DNA from: Leucocoprinus leucothites
Lineage: Eukaryota > Basidiomycota > Agaricomycetes > Agaricales > Agaricaceae
Assembly (NCBI GenBank): GCA_013368445.1
Contig: JAACJO010000010.1
Coordinates: 1,116,001-1,180,000, forward strand
Direction of reading: 5' to 3'
DNA length: 64,000 nt
A program made the translations under genes and the position numbers. The notes beneath the pieces are model-generated. The model was not told where the DNA came from. It did not search any database and saw nothing but the letters and a program-made list of their open reading frames with translations. Of this stretch, positions 24,701 through 35,824 are shown piece after piece (position 1 is the first letter of the stretch; each line of letters opens with the position of its first letter).

Positions 24701-26109
24701 CACGCATGCCAAGCGTGTACACCGATTCGTAGGGTGCTGCACGACGAGCACCATCTAACCAGTAGTTGTATATATTCTCCTTGTTATTCATATAGTCCCA
24801 TGAACCTTTCCCAACAAGAGTGAATTCATTGGGCGTGGACCTCATCATAGGCTCTTGGTGGCTTTCAGACGATCAGAGTACTGCGATACTTTCATTCCAA
24901 CAGCACTTACCTAGTACCCATCACAATGCCATACATATCTGCGTAGAATTGATTGAGTGGATCATCCATGCCAAATGCACTGAGGGAAGTCGAAGTAACG
25001 GAGAAACCAATTATAGCTTGTTCAGGGAGTAAAGCATGGTGCATACCTTCCCCACATTGCTTTGAATGGTCATAGCACCATTAGTATAACAGTACGTGGG
25101 TTGGGTAAATCACTCACCCGGCCAGAGGTAGTTCGCTTTCAAGCGTAATAGCAACTCAAAACTACCATTGACATTTGTTTCAGTTGTTCAAGCGCACGCG
25201 ACGTGATTTACTTACAGCTTAGTGTAAAAGGTGTGGTTGAAAGGAGAGTTCAGGGACGGCGAGCCCGTACCATTTGTGAATTTCTCCATAGCCCAATTTT
25301 GCAAACATGGTTGTTCGTCGTTCAAGAATATACCTCTATATTTAACCGTTGGAGTTCCATGAACACATCCATCAGAAGTGACGAATAGTTCGGAGTGTTT
25401 GGTGGTAGGGACATCTGCCCACCTGAGCGGTGCACATGGGCCGTGAGCAAGAGCGTATAGGTCGTAAAGGGTAAGAGGGAGTTAACTATACACTCACCAG
25501 TACCACGGTGATACGCCTAGGCCAATGGTTCGCCATCAGTATTCCATATTGATTATGGCGCCAAAATAGTTTGATTGCACCGAAGAAAGACGCACCGAAT
25601 TGCTCTGAGTGCTCGTAAAGAGCATAGATAGTACCCCGCTTGTCAGCCCCAGCGATGACATACCCTCGATCCACGCCTGGAACGGGGTTCCGAACCTCTT
25701 TCGAGACAAAAGCTTCCCATGACCCACGCACGCCGGAGACGTCGAGACCGGTTGAATTAACGATAGAGTCGATCAATGCAGAACGCCCGAGGGTACCAAC
25801 GAAGATAGGCAATGAACCTTTGGGCACGGAGGAGTTCGTGGATATCGTAAAGTTGGAGAGCGTGGGTTTAACACCAGTCACCCCTTGGATATCAGCCACA
25901 AAATCAGCAGCTGCGCGTTGGACACCAGGCCAGTCATCAGGGGATACAAAGATGGGTGCTGCTCGCCTTCCGCTGACGATGGGAAACGTATTGGTACCGG
26001 ACTTGAAAGCAACACAGGAAGGGGCACCAATCGCAGCGGTTACGTCTCCAAAGAAGCTCACGAAGAGTGCAGAGAAAAGCAAGAAAGCTCGAGTACTGTG
26101 TAGTACCAT
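21769..26109 (-). CDS. GH115 xylan alpha-1,2-glucuronidase, copy 2
   Basis: Secreted paralogue of the neighbouring GH115. Twenty-four exons: 26109-25596, 25516-25498, 25422-25216, 25161-25118, 25059-25047, 24979-24911, 24861-24689, 24631-24506, 24449-24301, 24252-24211, 24154-24137, 24086-23782, 23721-23580, 23530-23486, 23427-23340, 23285-23273, 23222-23206, 23148-23109, 23049-22963, 22906-22545, 22486-22315, 22259-21980, 21928-21883, 21824-21769; 1008 residues. The chosen ATG at 26109 starts a clear signal peptide (MVLHSTRAFLLFSALFVSFF); the frame is open further upstream but without a better start. Blocks match copy 1: GTIYALYEHSEQFGVSPWYW, LRLKANYLWPAMW, GTSHQEPMMRSTP, RGFGDLPLSENTN, NRTGGAGVYYH, QTHLGYYYWQQPM, DNPFQCAQGYNCPPP, SYLGPPESLQV. 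All introns are canonical GT-AG. Several exons are 13-19 nt. Expected to act on glucuronoxylan outside the cell. Confidence 0.92.
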
Positions 26110-26146
26110 TGTGCCTTCGGTGAACCATTCCCAATACGAACCTCTT

Positions 26147-26155
26147 TCTTTATAT
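26147..26155 (-). promoter_or_regulatory. candidate TATA box of GH115 copy 2
   Basis: On the minus strand the sequence reads GATATAAAGA about 40 bases before the chosen ATG at 26109. Position and sequence fit a TATA box with a short leader. No functional evidence beyond this. Confidence 0.35.
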
Positions 26156-26627
26156 CGCTTCGGCAAATTGGCAAATCAAACAGGGTCAACTGAATACGAT
26201 CCTGCACAAACGCCTGCTACCTTGAGATTGGGAGGAGAAAGTTCGGGAGGAAAATGAGCGGCTAAAGAAGGGCCATCGAGTCTTCCACGATAATTCGGTA
26301 GTGAGAAGAAACATCCGTTCTCGTGGCGTTTTCTGTTATAGTGCGCTTCTACCATTGAGCCATGGTTCACCTGATCCCGACATCCTTGTTCGGGAGCATA
26401 TCCTCCGCCTGCCTACCAGCATTTGATACTATTGGTCCGACTGTCTGTTATAATGATGACCAGTAACTTTGTCAAATTCATAGACTGGGTATTAAATGCT
26501 AGAATACATTGCCGACGAAACAGCAAATAGTGCCCGTATGTCACGGGAACCTAAGATCATGGGGCCTTGAGATAAACATCACAGAAATTCAGGAAATACT
26601 TACAACCACCCTCACATTTGGCCCAAA
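26156..26627. other. intergenic upstream of GH115 copy 2
   Basis: About 470 bases holding the distal promoter of GH115 copy 2 and the 3' end of the next minus-strand gene. No reading frame is supported. No clear carbon-catabolite-repressor cluster was seen by eye. Confidence 0.4.
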
Positions 26628-27223
26628 TCACGAATGTCCCTGGCGAGCTCCACTCCTAGCATCCACCACATTTTCTGGGCCTGTAACGCCCGTCGTCTGT
26701 ACGTTTGGCCGCACATGATGACCAAGAGGCTCGTCGTCCGAATTGTCTCCTGGCAGTGCTTCATTGTCATCGTCATAATCATCTTCCAGAAATTCCCTTG
26801 CAGGCGGTCCGTCATCCTCGCTAAGCCTGATTTCCCCATCTCCTCTTCGAGTGAATGTCTTCAGTCTTCAGAAACACAAGGATTCAGAAAACGCTACTCA
26901 ATTGAGCGGGATATGCATGCACTGACTGGTGAGAGACCACTCTACGGAAGCTATCTGCTCGTCGCCATAGTAGAAATAGTGCACAGAGCATACACGTTGT
27001 GAATAATATGACCATGGGCATATAACCAATAGGCTGTGGCTTTTGTTCTTCCTTGGGCTCTGAATTTCCAATAGGTACCTGAGTCAGAGCAATAGCGGTT
27101 TCCAAGGCAAGTACTCACGTCCTGGGGCCATGGTAGATAATCAGCGTTCGTTTCAGCAGTAAAAAGACGAGGATTTTGTCCAATTCGGGATGTTGGTGAA
27201 GCTGTCGAGAGCGAGAAGGACAA
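26628..27223 (-). CDS. small single-pass membrane protein, conserved in basidiomycetes
   Basis: Three exons, 27223-27119, 27078-26927 and 26865-26628, give about 164 residues. The N-terminus has SPTSRIGQNPRLFTAETNAD and a PWPQD motif, one transmembrane helix follows (MPMVILFTTCMLCALFLLW, about residues 57-73), then a basic juxtamembrane stretch (RRADSFRRVVSHQLKTFTRR) and an acidic cytosolic tail (RLSEDDGPP, LEDDYDDDNE). I recall similar short proteins in other Agaricomycetes but no assigned function. The expected start codon position reads TTG (27223): the only nearby ATG, seven bases upstream, is out of frame, and an in-frame TGA lies just before. The first intron is only 40 bp. The gene may use a non-AUG start, an undetected upstream exon, or may have lost its start. 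Confidence 0.65.
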
Positions 27224-27553
27224 GGTTCATGATGTGGCTTCGTTACTTCTTGACCGTGGGAAATATCAATGTAGTGAAGCTTGAGCTTGAGGCTTGAAGC
27301 CCGACTCCAAGATTAATAATATTACGCGGTTATCTCTCAATACATGTATACACTATCTTACACGAAACAATAAGGTATTATACAAGATGAGTTTCCAAAA
27401 TCTAATAGCAGTCGAAATAGCCCAAGTCCAGATATGGACATGGACCCACAACAAATTTGTTGATTCCCGAGCCACCGCAGGTCGCTTGGGGGCGAGATGC
27501 CCCTAATGAGAGAGATCCTGCTCACCCCTCCGGCAATATGGGACCGGAAATAA
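27224..27553. other. intergenic spacer
   Basis: About 330 bases between the small membrane protein gene and the 3' end of the first Cdc20-like gene, both on the minus strand. AT-rich near 27300-27400. No supported reading frame. Confidence 0.45.
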
Positions 27554-29350
27554 TCAGCGGATAAGGTGCTTGTCAAATGCACTTCTTTCCCTCGGAGGCT
27601 CTGGCCGCTTCCCCCAAACCTGCCACATTTTGATGGTCTCTTCTGCAGGGGACACCGTAAACACATTCTCTCCGTCGGGCCCCAAACAACTATGTGATAC
27701 AGCGCTCAAATGCGCATTAGATAACGACATCAAGCGTTTCCCTGATGGATAGTCGTGGACCGTGATTGAATTGGCCAGTGGTGACAGCACCGCCTTCACA
27801 TGTTGACTTGTGTTTGTCGAGGACTCGGAAGTTCCATTAATAGTGTTGTACCGTTGTGAATGCCGGGAGTAGATAGGTGTGAATGAAACCCCATGAGTGC
27901 TCAAGAGCTCCTTGCAGTGCGGCGACCATTGTAGGGAATATACGGCAGTGTTGAGTGGGATGGTTTGTACCGGCTCCGGTGTATGAGACGTAAATGTCGA
28001 TGTGTTCCATATCTTGATTTTGCCTTCTGGAGAGTACGAGCCAGTAGCAAGAAGATCCGACTTCCACGAACACCATGCCAACGCCTACCATAACACTGTC
28101 AATGCAATGACTAATTGTACACAGAAAAACTCACTTTGACTGGCGCCCTGTGTATCATCTTTGAGCTATGAGCGCCCCTGAATTCTGCCAATGTCTTCCC
28201 TGCTCTCTTGTCCCATATGTGTACGTTCCCTCCATAGTCGGAACTTGCCAAAAAATTACCATCTGTACTCCAACTCATCCCGAGGACCCTGTCCTTGTGC
28301 AACCCAGCAATACCGACAACATGTTCCACCCGCACGTCGAGGATCGAAACCTTCTTGTCCTTCGCTCCCACAGCAAGCACATCACCGTCTTCTGCCCAAG
28401 CCATGGCCGAGACCTTAGCATCCTCAGCTATCTGATAAGTCTGGACCAAGCTTCCAGAAGATCTCGGGATTGTTCCGCTGCTGTGTTCCGTACCAGATCT
28501 CATGGAATCCCAGATTTGCAAGTATCCATCTTCCATTCCAGAGGCAAGATAAGTCTCTCGCTTCGTCCCTGCCCACTCAATCGCCCATATTGAACTCGAC
28601 GAAACTTGGCTCCGACATAGATGCGCTACGGCTTTGGTGTTCAGATTCTGGTAATAAACATCTCGGCCACAAGAGACCGCAATCAAGTTTTGTTTCGACC
28701 AGGAGATAGGATATGCATCAAGGTGTGGTTGGATATTTGGAGAATCTAAGACGACTAGACACTGCCGTTTCTTTAGCAAATTCTCCGTTACTGATGTGGG
28801 TTTTGCAGGTGGTATTGAGCTGAAAAGAGAAGAGGCATTTTTCCGCAAAAGGTGAAGGGTATTGATATCATTAGTTGTAACGAGGTTTGGCGATGCTTGG
28901 GTATTAGAAAAGTCGGTGGTATCGTCTTGGAAGTTGAGGATCCGATCACCAAGAAGACCGAACTGCTTGCTTATACGATTCGTCCGAGGGGTAATTTGAA
29001 GCGGCATATCCATCTTCGGTCTACTGGGAATGAATCTGTTGAGCTAAAAGCCAAACAAAGTGAGCTGGTGGATAGAGTACAACAATCGCGGACTTCATAC
29101 CGGAGAATCGGTGTGCCCAAGCCCAGTGCCCGAACTTCTCTCGTTCTCTTTATCATCATCATGTAGTATTAAAGATGTTCTCTTTCGTTTATGTGACTCC
29201 AGATTGGTCACCGAAGCGTAGGACCTCAGCCGCTTTCTTGATATTGTAGGTAACGGCGTTCTCAAGGTACAGTCACCGTTCGGGCCTGGAGTGCTGGAGT
29301 TTATTGTCAGAGATAAATACAGTCGCACTAGAAAGCACTTACGAATACAT
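27554..29350 (-). CDS. Cdc20/Cdh1-type WD40 APC/C activator, copy with C-box
   Basis: Adaptors of this family recruit substrates to the anaphase-promoting complex. Four exons, 29350-29343, 29293-29101, 29043-28135 and 28084-27554, give 546 residues. The 8 nt first exon supplies M-Y-S. Splicing at 29043 creates a C-box-like element, NRFIPSR (residues 69-75; the usual first residue is Asp), which would be lost with the next acceptor. A family block follows (LDAYPISWSKQNLIAVSCGR, comparable to LD...Y..L.DWS..N.LAVAL) before about seven WD40 blades, including WAIEWAGT, YLASGMEDGYLQIWD, DGDVLAVGAKDKKVSILDVR, LGMSWSTDGNFLASSDYGG, LLATGSYSPEGKIKIW and LQWSPHCKELLSTHG. The protein ends in Ile-Arg, the IR tail that docks on the APC/C. 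Divergence from canonical Cdc20 suggests a specialised, perhaps meiotic, activator; that is inference. Confidence 0.85.
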
Positions 29351-29682
29351 GGTTTGAATGTCGCGGAGGTCTAACTCTAGGAGGCAAAGTGTTGCTGGAC
29401 AGTGCTTGTAATTTCAGGTTCAGGGGCAGCAGGGGCAGCGCAATGCTTTCATTTTCAAACACGTGACCGCGATACCAACTACTTTAGTCCAATTTTAGTA
29501 AGTAGCTACTGAGGAACCGAGTCGAAGTTCAAGGTACAACAGTCCTCGGAAAGCTACAGAAAACATGCTAAATGAGTGTGTTATGCTATATGTACGTAGG
29601 TATAAAATGTCTGAATGCTGTAACCAGTTTCTAAATCATTATTTAATTCATAAAATCAGCAAACACATTATCATCGTTGTCA
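29351..29682. other. spacer between the two Cdc20-like genes
   Basis: About 330 bases containing the promoter of the first copy and the 3' region of the second. No supported reading frame and no clear promoter element by eye. Confidence 0.4.
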
Positions 29683-31333
29683 TCACCGGATAGAATCCAA
29701 CAAGCTTGAGTGACGTTTGAGCTCCTTCCTTTTGGACCAGACATCGCAGATTCCGAGTCTATTCTCTTCAGGTATCTCTAAGATTATCTTTGTCCCCTGT
29801 GCATTTAGCACACAATCACGAGTGGGTTTGTTGAAGACGGGCACCGTATTGATGTGACGCAGGGATGGAAAGGAGTGCACGGCGACAGAGCTCGCCAAGG
29901 AGAATTTGGGGCGGGGAGGACCATCAGGTAATGGTGGATCAGGTATGGCGGCCCCATGTGTCGTCACGAACTCTTTACAGTGAGGAGAAAAGTGCAGGCC
30001 GGTAATGGAGGCTCCGAGATCTAAGATTCCGGGTGCAAGACCATTCGAAACAGCGCCGTTCGGCTCCACATTCCAAAGACGTAAGATGCCTTTGTAATCT
30101 GCTGAAGCAAAGGTTTTTGGCTGCATTGGGCACCAAGCTACTGCCTAGGTAGTCGGACACTTCAGCATTTGACTCTACATCCCGAGTGTAGCATCTTACC
30201 GAAACCGCACTAGAATGTTGCATTTTCTTGCGCCTCTGCACAAATTCTCCTACGTCTAGCGGTACCTTTTTACCTTGCTCCCAGCAGTACACCGTTCCAG
30301 ATTCGTCTCCACTTGCAAGAACTTTCCCATCGGTATTCCAGGCTAGACTCGTAATCCTTGCCTGGTGTCTCGTCAATTTCGGCGCCAGGTCCTTCATTTT
30401 TGATTTAGGCTCCACTCGGGTATCATAATGTCGAATCGTTCCTTTTAATCCACCGACGGTCAACACGGCACCATTCCATCTCATAATCGAGACCCCTTTC
30501 GTACTCCAACTCGTTGTCATCTTTTTCGCCTTCACATCCCAAATTTGCACAAAGCCTTTGGTCGTGCCCACAGCCACAATATGAGGCATATCAGTCCCTG
30601 CACACTCAATAACCCTCAAATCGCCCCTATCTTCTTGAAGCTTACACAACTGTCCAATTTCCTCTGCCGCGCTCCCTACCCCCATATTCTTGAAATGGAC
30701 CCGATTTCCACGGCTGAAGAATAGAACGTTTGCCGCTGAACAGCTAAGCAAATGTGGCACTACGCTGTCCACCGTTACAGAGGCTTCAGCCATCGAGGTG
30801 GCGTTAGTTGGAACGCTATAATCAATTGTGATCTTGGTGTTCCTTAAATGGTATTTCGCCGAAGTGTCCGGGAACGTCGGGTGTGTCGGCGGCGTTGTTG
30901 AGCGTATCGAGGATACAGACACACTGCGCATTAACGCTAGCCCTCCCTCGTTGATAAAGTTCGAACCACGTTCACTAAATACCATTGGGCTTGAAGCGCG
31001 ACTAGGAGAGTTTGGTCGGCTAAAAATGGCAGTGCTGCTGATTGCCCGTGGGAGATGAATACTGCGTTCTGTTTCGTCACCATAGGTAAATGAACTCGAG
31101 CGGCGTGCAGCATCAGACTGACCACGTAGCAAACATATTAGAATTCGATTGGAGAATCATTGCCAATAACATACCGAGGTGCTTGCGAACGAGTCCCCCA
31201 GAACTGAGCGGCGCAAGTCTGAGGTAGACGACGAAGAAAGTCGGGGTCTTTTCCTGCTCGAGTCTGCGCTTGTTGGTTCATCGAGTTTCGAGTGTACGCG
31301 TTTCCTCATGCGAGTTAGAGTTGAGAGGCTCAT
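29683..31333 (-). CDS. Cdc20/Cdh1-like WD40 protein, diverged tandem paralogue
   Basis: Three exons, 31333-31175, 31117-30200 and 30144-29683, give 512 residues. The N-terminus is basic and Ser-rich (SRKRPRLSSSST). No clean C-box is visible; ERSIHLPR near residue 77 sits about where one would be expected but is a poor match. The WD40 part includes VPHLLSCSAANVLFFSRGNR (equivalent of the first blade), HIVAVGTTKGFVQIWDVKA, ITSLAWNTDGKVLASGDESG, TFASADYKGILRLWNVE and LHFSPHCKEFVTTHGAAI, the last matching the Cdc20-type SPHxKE...HG block also present in the neighbour. The protein ends LLDSIR, so the IR tail is kept. It may be an APC/C activator, or a decoy that binds the APC/C without activating it. 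Tandem position, same strand and shared blade-6 block indicate duplication. Confidence 0.78.
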
Positions 31334-31907
31334 GATCGATCTCACGACGCCCAACGACGAAGTGTAAAGTTATGAACTGAAACGAATAAACGATAAACAG
31401 TGAATATTTTGAGGTGGGTTTGTGAAGGGTCCTTTCACTCTCAAACGCACCAAGAATGCGACTCAGAGGGTCTTGAGCAGAGAAAGTACAAGGAAATCGT
31501 ATGGTTTAGGTGCATTTCAGGATCAAACCACAAACCGGCTCCTGACCGTGTTATTTGGTTCTATCCTCAAGACCAAACTATGGATATCATCATTCCAGCA
31601 CCACACTAAATCCTCTTCCGCTCTGACGTTTCTTGATGAGCCACTGACAGGGTGTAAAGGAATAACATCTTATGCTAGCAAGAAACTTTGTATGAAATCC
31701 AATGGCAAGATTCGAGCGGGCACAGTACTTTGCAGATGTGTTATCATATCTACCAAGTACATTCTTTGTATTCTTGGGCCATGTCATTACTCGACAGAGG
31801 CCGCCTGCACTTCCCAAACTCCGAGATTGAGGGCATGATCCTGTCGAAATACACTAGTAGCTGTAAATAGGACAGAATGGAACCTTCAGTTCTATGTACG
31901 CACAGGA
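31334..31907. other. intergenic spacer
   Basis: About 570 bases between the Nudix gene 3' end and the start of the second Cdc20-like gene. A plus-strand open frame of 138 codons (31422-31838) has no recognised family and is probably chance; no splice-supported gene was found. Confidence 0.4.
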
Positions 31908-32743
31908 TCAAGTCGTACCTTCAGGGAATTTCTCGTGCCTGTTATGCTCGTCCTGGCCACCGAGTGCAGCTTCAATCTCCAAGGTCCGCTGGAACACTGA
32001 CCACGCAAACTTTAGAACATCTTGTTCCGCTCCCCAAACTCGTTTCATGGCTTCATCGTAGGTCAGCAGGTGGCTCATATAATTCACTTCATCTGCCGAT
32101 ACTCCCGTTCCTCTCTCCGGGACCTGAATCCCGAACAAGCTCAGAAATGAAACCAAACGAGGACATGGACTTACCGCGCCGTCTGTGATCTGACCAATGT
32201 ACCAGGAAGTTAGGTATTGATATCCCAAATTTGCCTCCGGACCGTTTGTAAATTGTGGATTCGTTTCCTTCCATGCGAGGGCAGTCACGTAGAAAGGCTC
32301 AGTATTCGGCTTGGAATACAGGTCCTCTCTCCCCGGCGGAGCAGGCGCTCGGCTAGGATTGTAAATAGGCATGAATTCCGGACGGTAGCCGCTCTGCTCA
32401 ATGTTGATAAGTATCACATGTGTCAGGTGTTGACTTCCCAACTTGCCTCCTCATATGCTTCTCTCAACGCTGCTGTTTCGAGAGACTCGCCTAGGTCTTT
32501 TCTTCCTCGAGGAAAGAACCAATAGTCCTGGGAAGGCTCATGTATGACCACAACTTTCTGAGTGGACCGTTGGATCAAAACCATCCCAGCACCGAGGAGG
32601 AAGTTGGATGAACACCACCCGCTGTTAGGTACGGCTGGAGAGGACCATCGAGACAACTTTGGGTTGAGCTCTCTTTCCCTTTCCATCTGTTTAGACTTTG
32701 GCTGCACTGGCTTTCTTTTCCAGAATGGCGTGGATGATATCAT
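31908..32743 (-). CDS. Nudix hydrolase
   Basis: Three exons, 32743-32447, 32393-32175 and 32123-31908, give 243 residues. Nudix enzymes hydrolyse nucleoside diphosphates linked to another group, using a metal bound by the Nudix box. The box runs from about residue 80: GRKDLGESLETAALREAYEE followed after splicing by SGY, matching G-x5-E-x7-REUxEExGU. The hydrophobic strand before it is GAGMVLI and VVVIHEPS, with DYWFFPRGR leading into the box. The second intron, 32124-32174, is GT-AG. The first, 32394-32446, has a GCAAGT donor; without it the essential E-x-G part of the box would be spoiled. The substrate cannot be told from the sequence. Close fungal relatives of this size are often annotated only as Nudix domain proteins. 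The start is the first ATG of the frame. Confidence 0.85.
32394..32446 (-). other. GC-AG intron inside the Nudix box
   Basis: The exon ends GAG GAG and the intron begins GCAAGT, a strong donor apart from T to C at position 2; it ends GAGCAG. Splicing here gives REAYEE-SGYRPEF, the canonical Nudix ending. The later GT (GTCAAC) would insert ASWE and break the motif. Confidence 0.75.
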
Positions 32744-35700
32744 GGTGGGTGTAGTGGTGCTCGAGTAATTTATGGATCAGAAAGAAGCAAGGAGGCAGGG
32801 AGGTCCTGCTGCGTGCTCCGGCCGAAATAATAAGCGGATTAAATACCTTGGGGTCTCTACGTCGCAGAGAGATCGCAGATTGAAGTATATCTGCCTGAGC
32901 CAGGCGAGGCAGAAATGGGACATCGCAGTACCGTTCAGAGCATCTGCTATGTAACCAGTTCCCCATTAATCGTGGTGCGTGTCCAAGTTAAATCGTATTG
33001 GGCGTATTGATCAATTGATCAAGGGTTGTAAGCAGCTTTCAAAGTCAGCGGCAGGTAGGACCTGTAAGGACGGGAAGCGTAAATCGCCACTTCGTTGATT
33101 CCACATTACGAAATTACAGTGCATGATATCTACCTCCTTGATTTCTACCAAATTTTGTTGTTCGACACCGGCTATCAATGCTTAATTGGCACTCGAGTCT
33201 CAACAGACTTTCCCTTAAATGCATCCTTGTAATGCGGCACTCCATAGCTGATATGATACTTGGACGTCTTCCTCCGTAGAGATGGGTTCAACAAAACTTT
33301 GGAAGGCAGGGCCAGTGAGTCTCTGCTAATTTGAAATTTACCAAAAGACTACTACTTGCTGGATCTTGCATGCGGTCGTGAGCCCCCACATCCGAGCTGA
33401 TGTCGGGTTTTGAACCCGGGAAGTTCGGCAAATCCATACGAGTCTTTTCAGTCACAGATCCAACTGTTTGCAAGTAATGTACGTGACACGGCATTTTCCT
33501 TTTGTAGGCACCCTGAACTCTAACTTTTCGACCATGAGGCCATTTGGGTATGCCTTACGCCCACAATCGCTCTCGAAACGTGATATGCTTCTGACGTCAA
33601 AGGGCGTTAATCGCGCGTCCCAGTCATTCAAAAACAAACAAGTTTGAATCATCGCTCGTCAAATGCCCATATCGAGGAACCGCCTAATGACATGGTTGAC
33701 ACAGCTCAGCACTCATATTTCCCTGGAATAAGACATACTGGACCATAGCACCCTGACTACTGGGGTCAACTACTCTCGCGTAACCGCACTCAATATGAAA
33801 GCCTCCTTGTGGGTTTTATATTCCGACAAGGAATGAAGCGGTATCCCAGAACTTGAAGGCCATATGGAACCAAGGCCACGTTGAAACTTTATTTATTTCG
33901 TGCCGGGACGCCGTTTCGCTTCAGGCCTCAGGTAATGTGAGGGTCATGGCCTGATCTTGTACACTATACAAGAATCGTGCTTGTTTCTGCTCCGAGTCTT
34001 CCGCAGGATAGAAGGATGCAAGTTTGAGCCATAATCAGCCTGGCAGACTTAACCTGAATGATCCTCAGACAGAATTCCATGGGGAGCTTTCTGGCCTCAG
34101 ATTCCTGCACTGGTGCTTGATGGTGGGATTTAGCGGGGTTGTCAACGGTAGCCGTTTGGCTTTTCATGCGAATGAATCTATCCCTGATATTTCTCGGCGG
34201 ACTCGCAGGTAGCCTTTTCGTGGAAAATGTCCTGGACCATGTGTCCTGTGCGGCTTTACGGAACACGCTCCTGAAACTCTACCGTTGCTAGGGCAGACGG
34301 TGATAACATGATCTCACGATGGCCCATGATAATACATAACGAAGACACAGACCATAATATTGGCGCCGATAGGAGTGCTTGCTATGAGCTTGTGAACGTT
34401 AATGTAACATTGATCGGCGAAAGCATTAGTCCGTGACATTTTCCCAAAAGAATTATCCTCGATAGCTATGTAAGCCCAGATTTGCCTCGACTTAGTAAGT
34501 TATTGCTGGAAAGGTGAGAGTAGTGTCCTTGAAGAATGAAGAATCCGTTGTTTGAATGTTTAAAACCGGATCTCAGGTATCTGTTAACCCTGCCATTACA
34601 AGCGTAGACATAACCTCATTCATCTCAAGATGTGTGGGCCACACAGATTTTGCATAGATTTCCGCAAATTAGGTGTTAAAATCCACTCAAACTCCAACTC
34701 CGAGTGTCAGCAGTTTTCCTGGGAAAGTGGGAAATGATGACCATTGCGAGGGTCCCACATCCGTAGATACCAAGTTTCTGGAAGAAGATAGGCAAGCGAC
34801 AAAGAGTTTGTTGAAGCCTTTTCCTTGTGTTGTGCCGATGGAATGTCTGGTCACCACGATGAAGCAGCCGCCCGTACTCAGACATTCTAAGTAAGCGTGT
34901 CAAAGGTACTTAGGAGAAAAGTTGAACGGAGGACCACTGTTCTTATATTGTGGCGTGGGAAAATATATTCAGAGCGTCGCTATGATGATGATGAAGATTA
35001 ATTGGGCTATGCAACTCGACTTCCCTCAAGTAACTGGTGAGATAGGAAATCATACACTATTTCTGCAGACTTTCTGACTACAACTGAAGTCAATAGACTG
35101 TTTAGATTGCTCATACTCAGACGAAAGCCCTGAAGAAACTTTGAATCTGACTCCCTCTGCGGAGTTTATGGTTTTTTGGATCAAATTGTGCGGTGCAGCA
35201 CGACTCCCTGAATCCTCTTAGTAACGTTTAACGCCTCCATCTACTGATGGCGCTTTGATTCTGGCGGGACCTGAACGGCCTGTGCAGTGAGAAACAACAG
35301 GCGTCTACCGAACTCTGATTTTATCCTTTTCTGGATATGAGTCGAGGAAAGAAGAGTTCATGAGCTTCTCATGGAAAAATGGGACCCACAGACGGATTTC
35401 TTACAGCTCATCGGCCACGTTGTGATTCCGAGACTGTTTCTTGACGTCAGGCTCTGCTACGATCATACCTCGAAGTGTGTAGTTGGTCCAGGATTTCTTA
35501 CATCCATTACACTCATACGAGCCACAGCGCTGAGCGCCTCGAAAAAGTCTGGGAAGGGACTCGGAACGGCCTTTCCCATTACCCAGGTGGGCTGCAAAGT
35601 ACTGGTTGCTAATACATAGTCTCGAGAACCCATTTGGAACCGATGTGGGCACAGAATTCAAATAGCCAATTACTTGCATGCTGGGCACCTTGAAACCGGA

Positions 35701-35824
35701 TTAACGCTCCTGTTCTCATTTTCTTTAAGAACTCTCGTTGCGATGACTCCTTGCTAACAACCTCCGAAAACTCCTCTCGTCTTCCATCCTTTGCTTACTT
35801 CTATTTCTATTTTATTTACTGATA
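32744..35824. other. gene-poor region
   Basis: About 3 kb with no supported gene. The first few hundred bases hold the promoter of the Nudix gene. Open frames are all short and stop-rich. No long terminal repeats, terminal inverted repeats or transposase fragments were recognised. Confidence 0.4.

Noticed and set aside
25640..26257. 205-codon plus-strand frame opposite GH115 copy 2 exon 1
   Set aside because: The minus-strand frame carries the signal peptide and GH115 blocks; this is its antisense shadow.
31422..31838. 138-codon plus-strand frame between the Nudix and Cdc20-like genes
   Set aside because: No domain, no splice context, composition like non-coding DNA.
33340..33425. Possible tRNA (GGGTTTTGAACCC palindrome resembling a T-arm)
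   Set aside because: No acceptor stem, D-arm or anticodon arm could be folded at the right distance on either strand.
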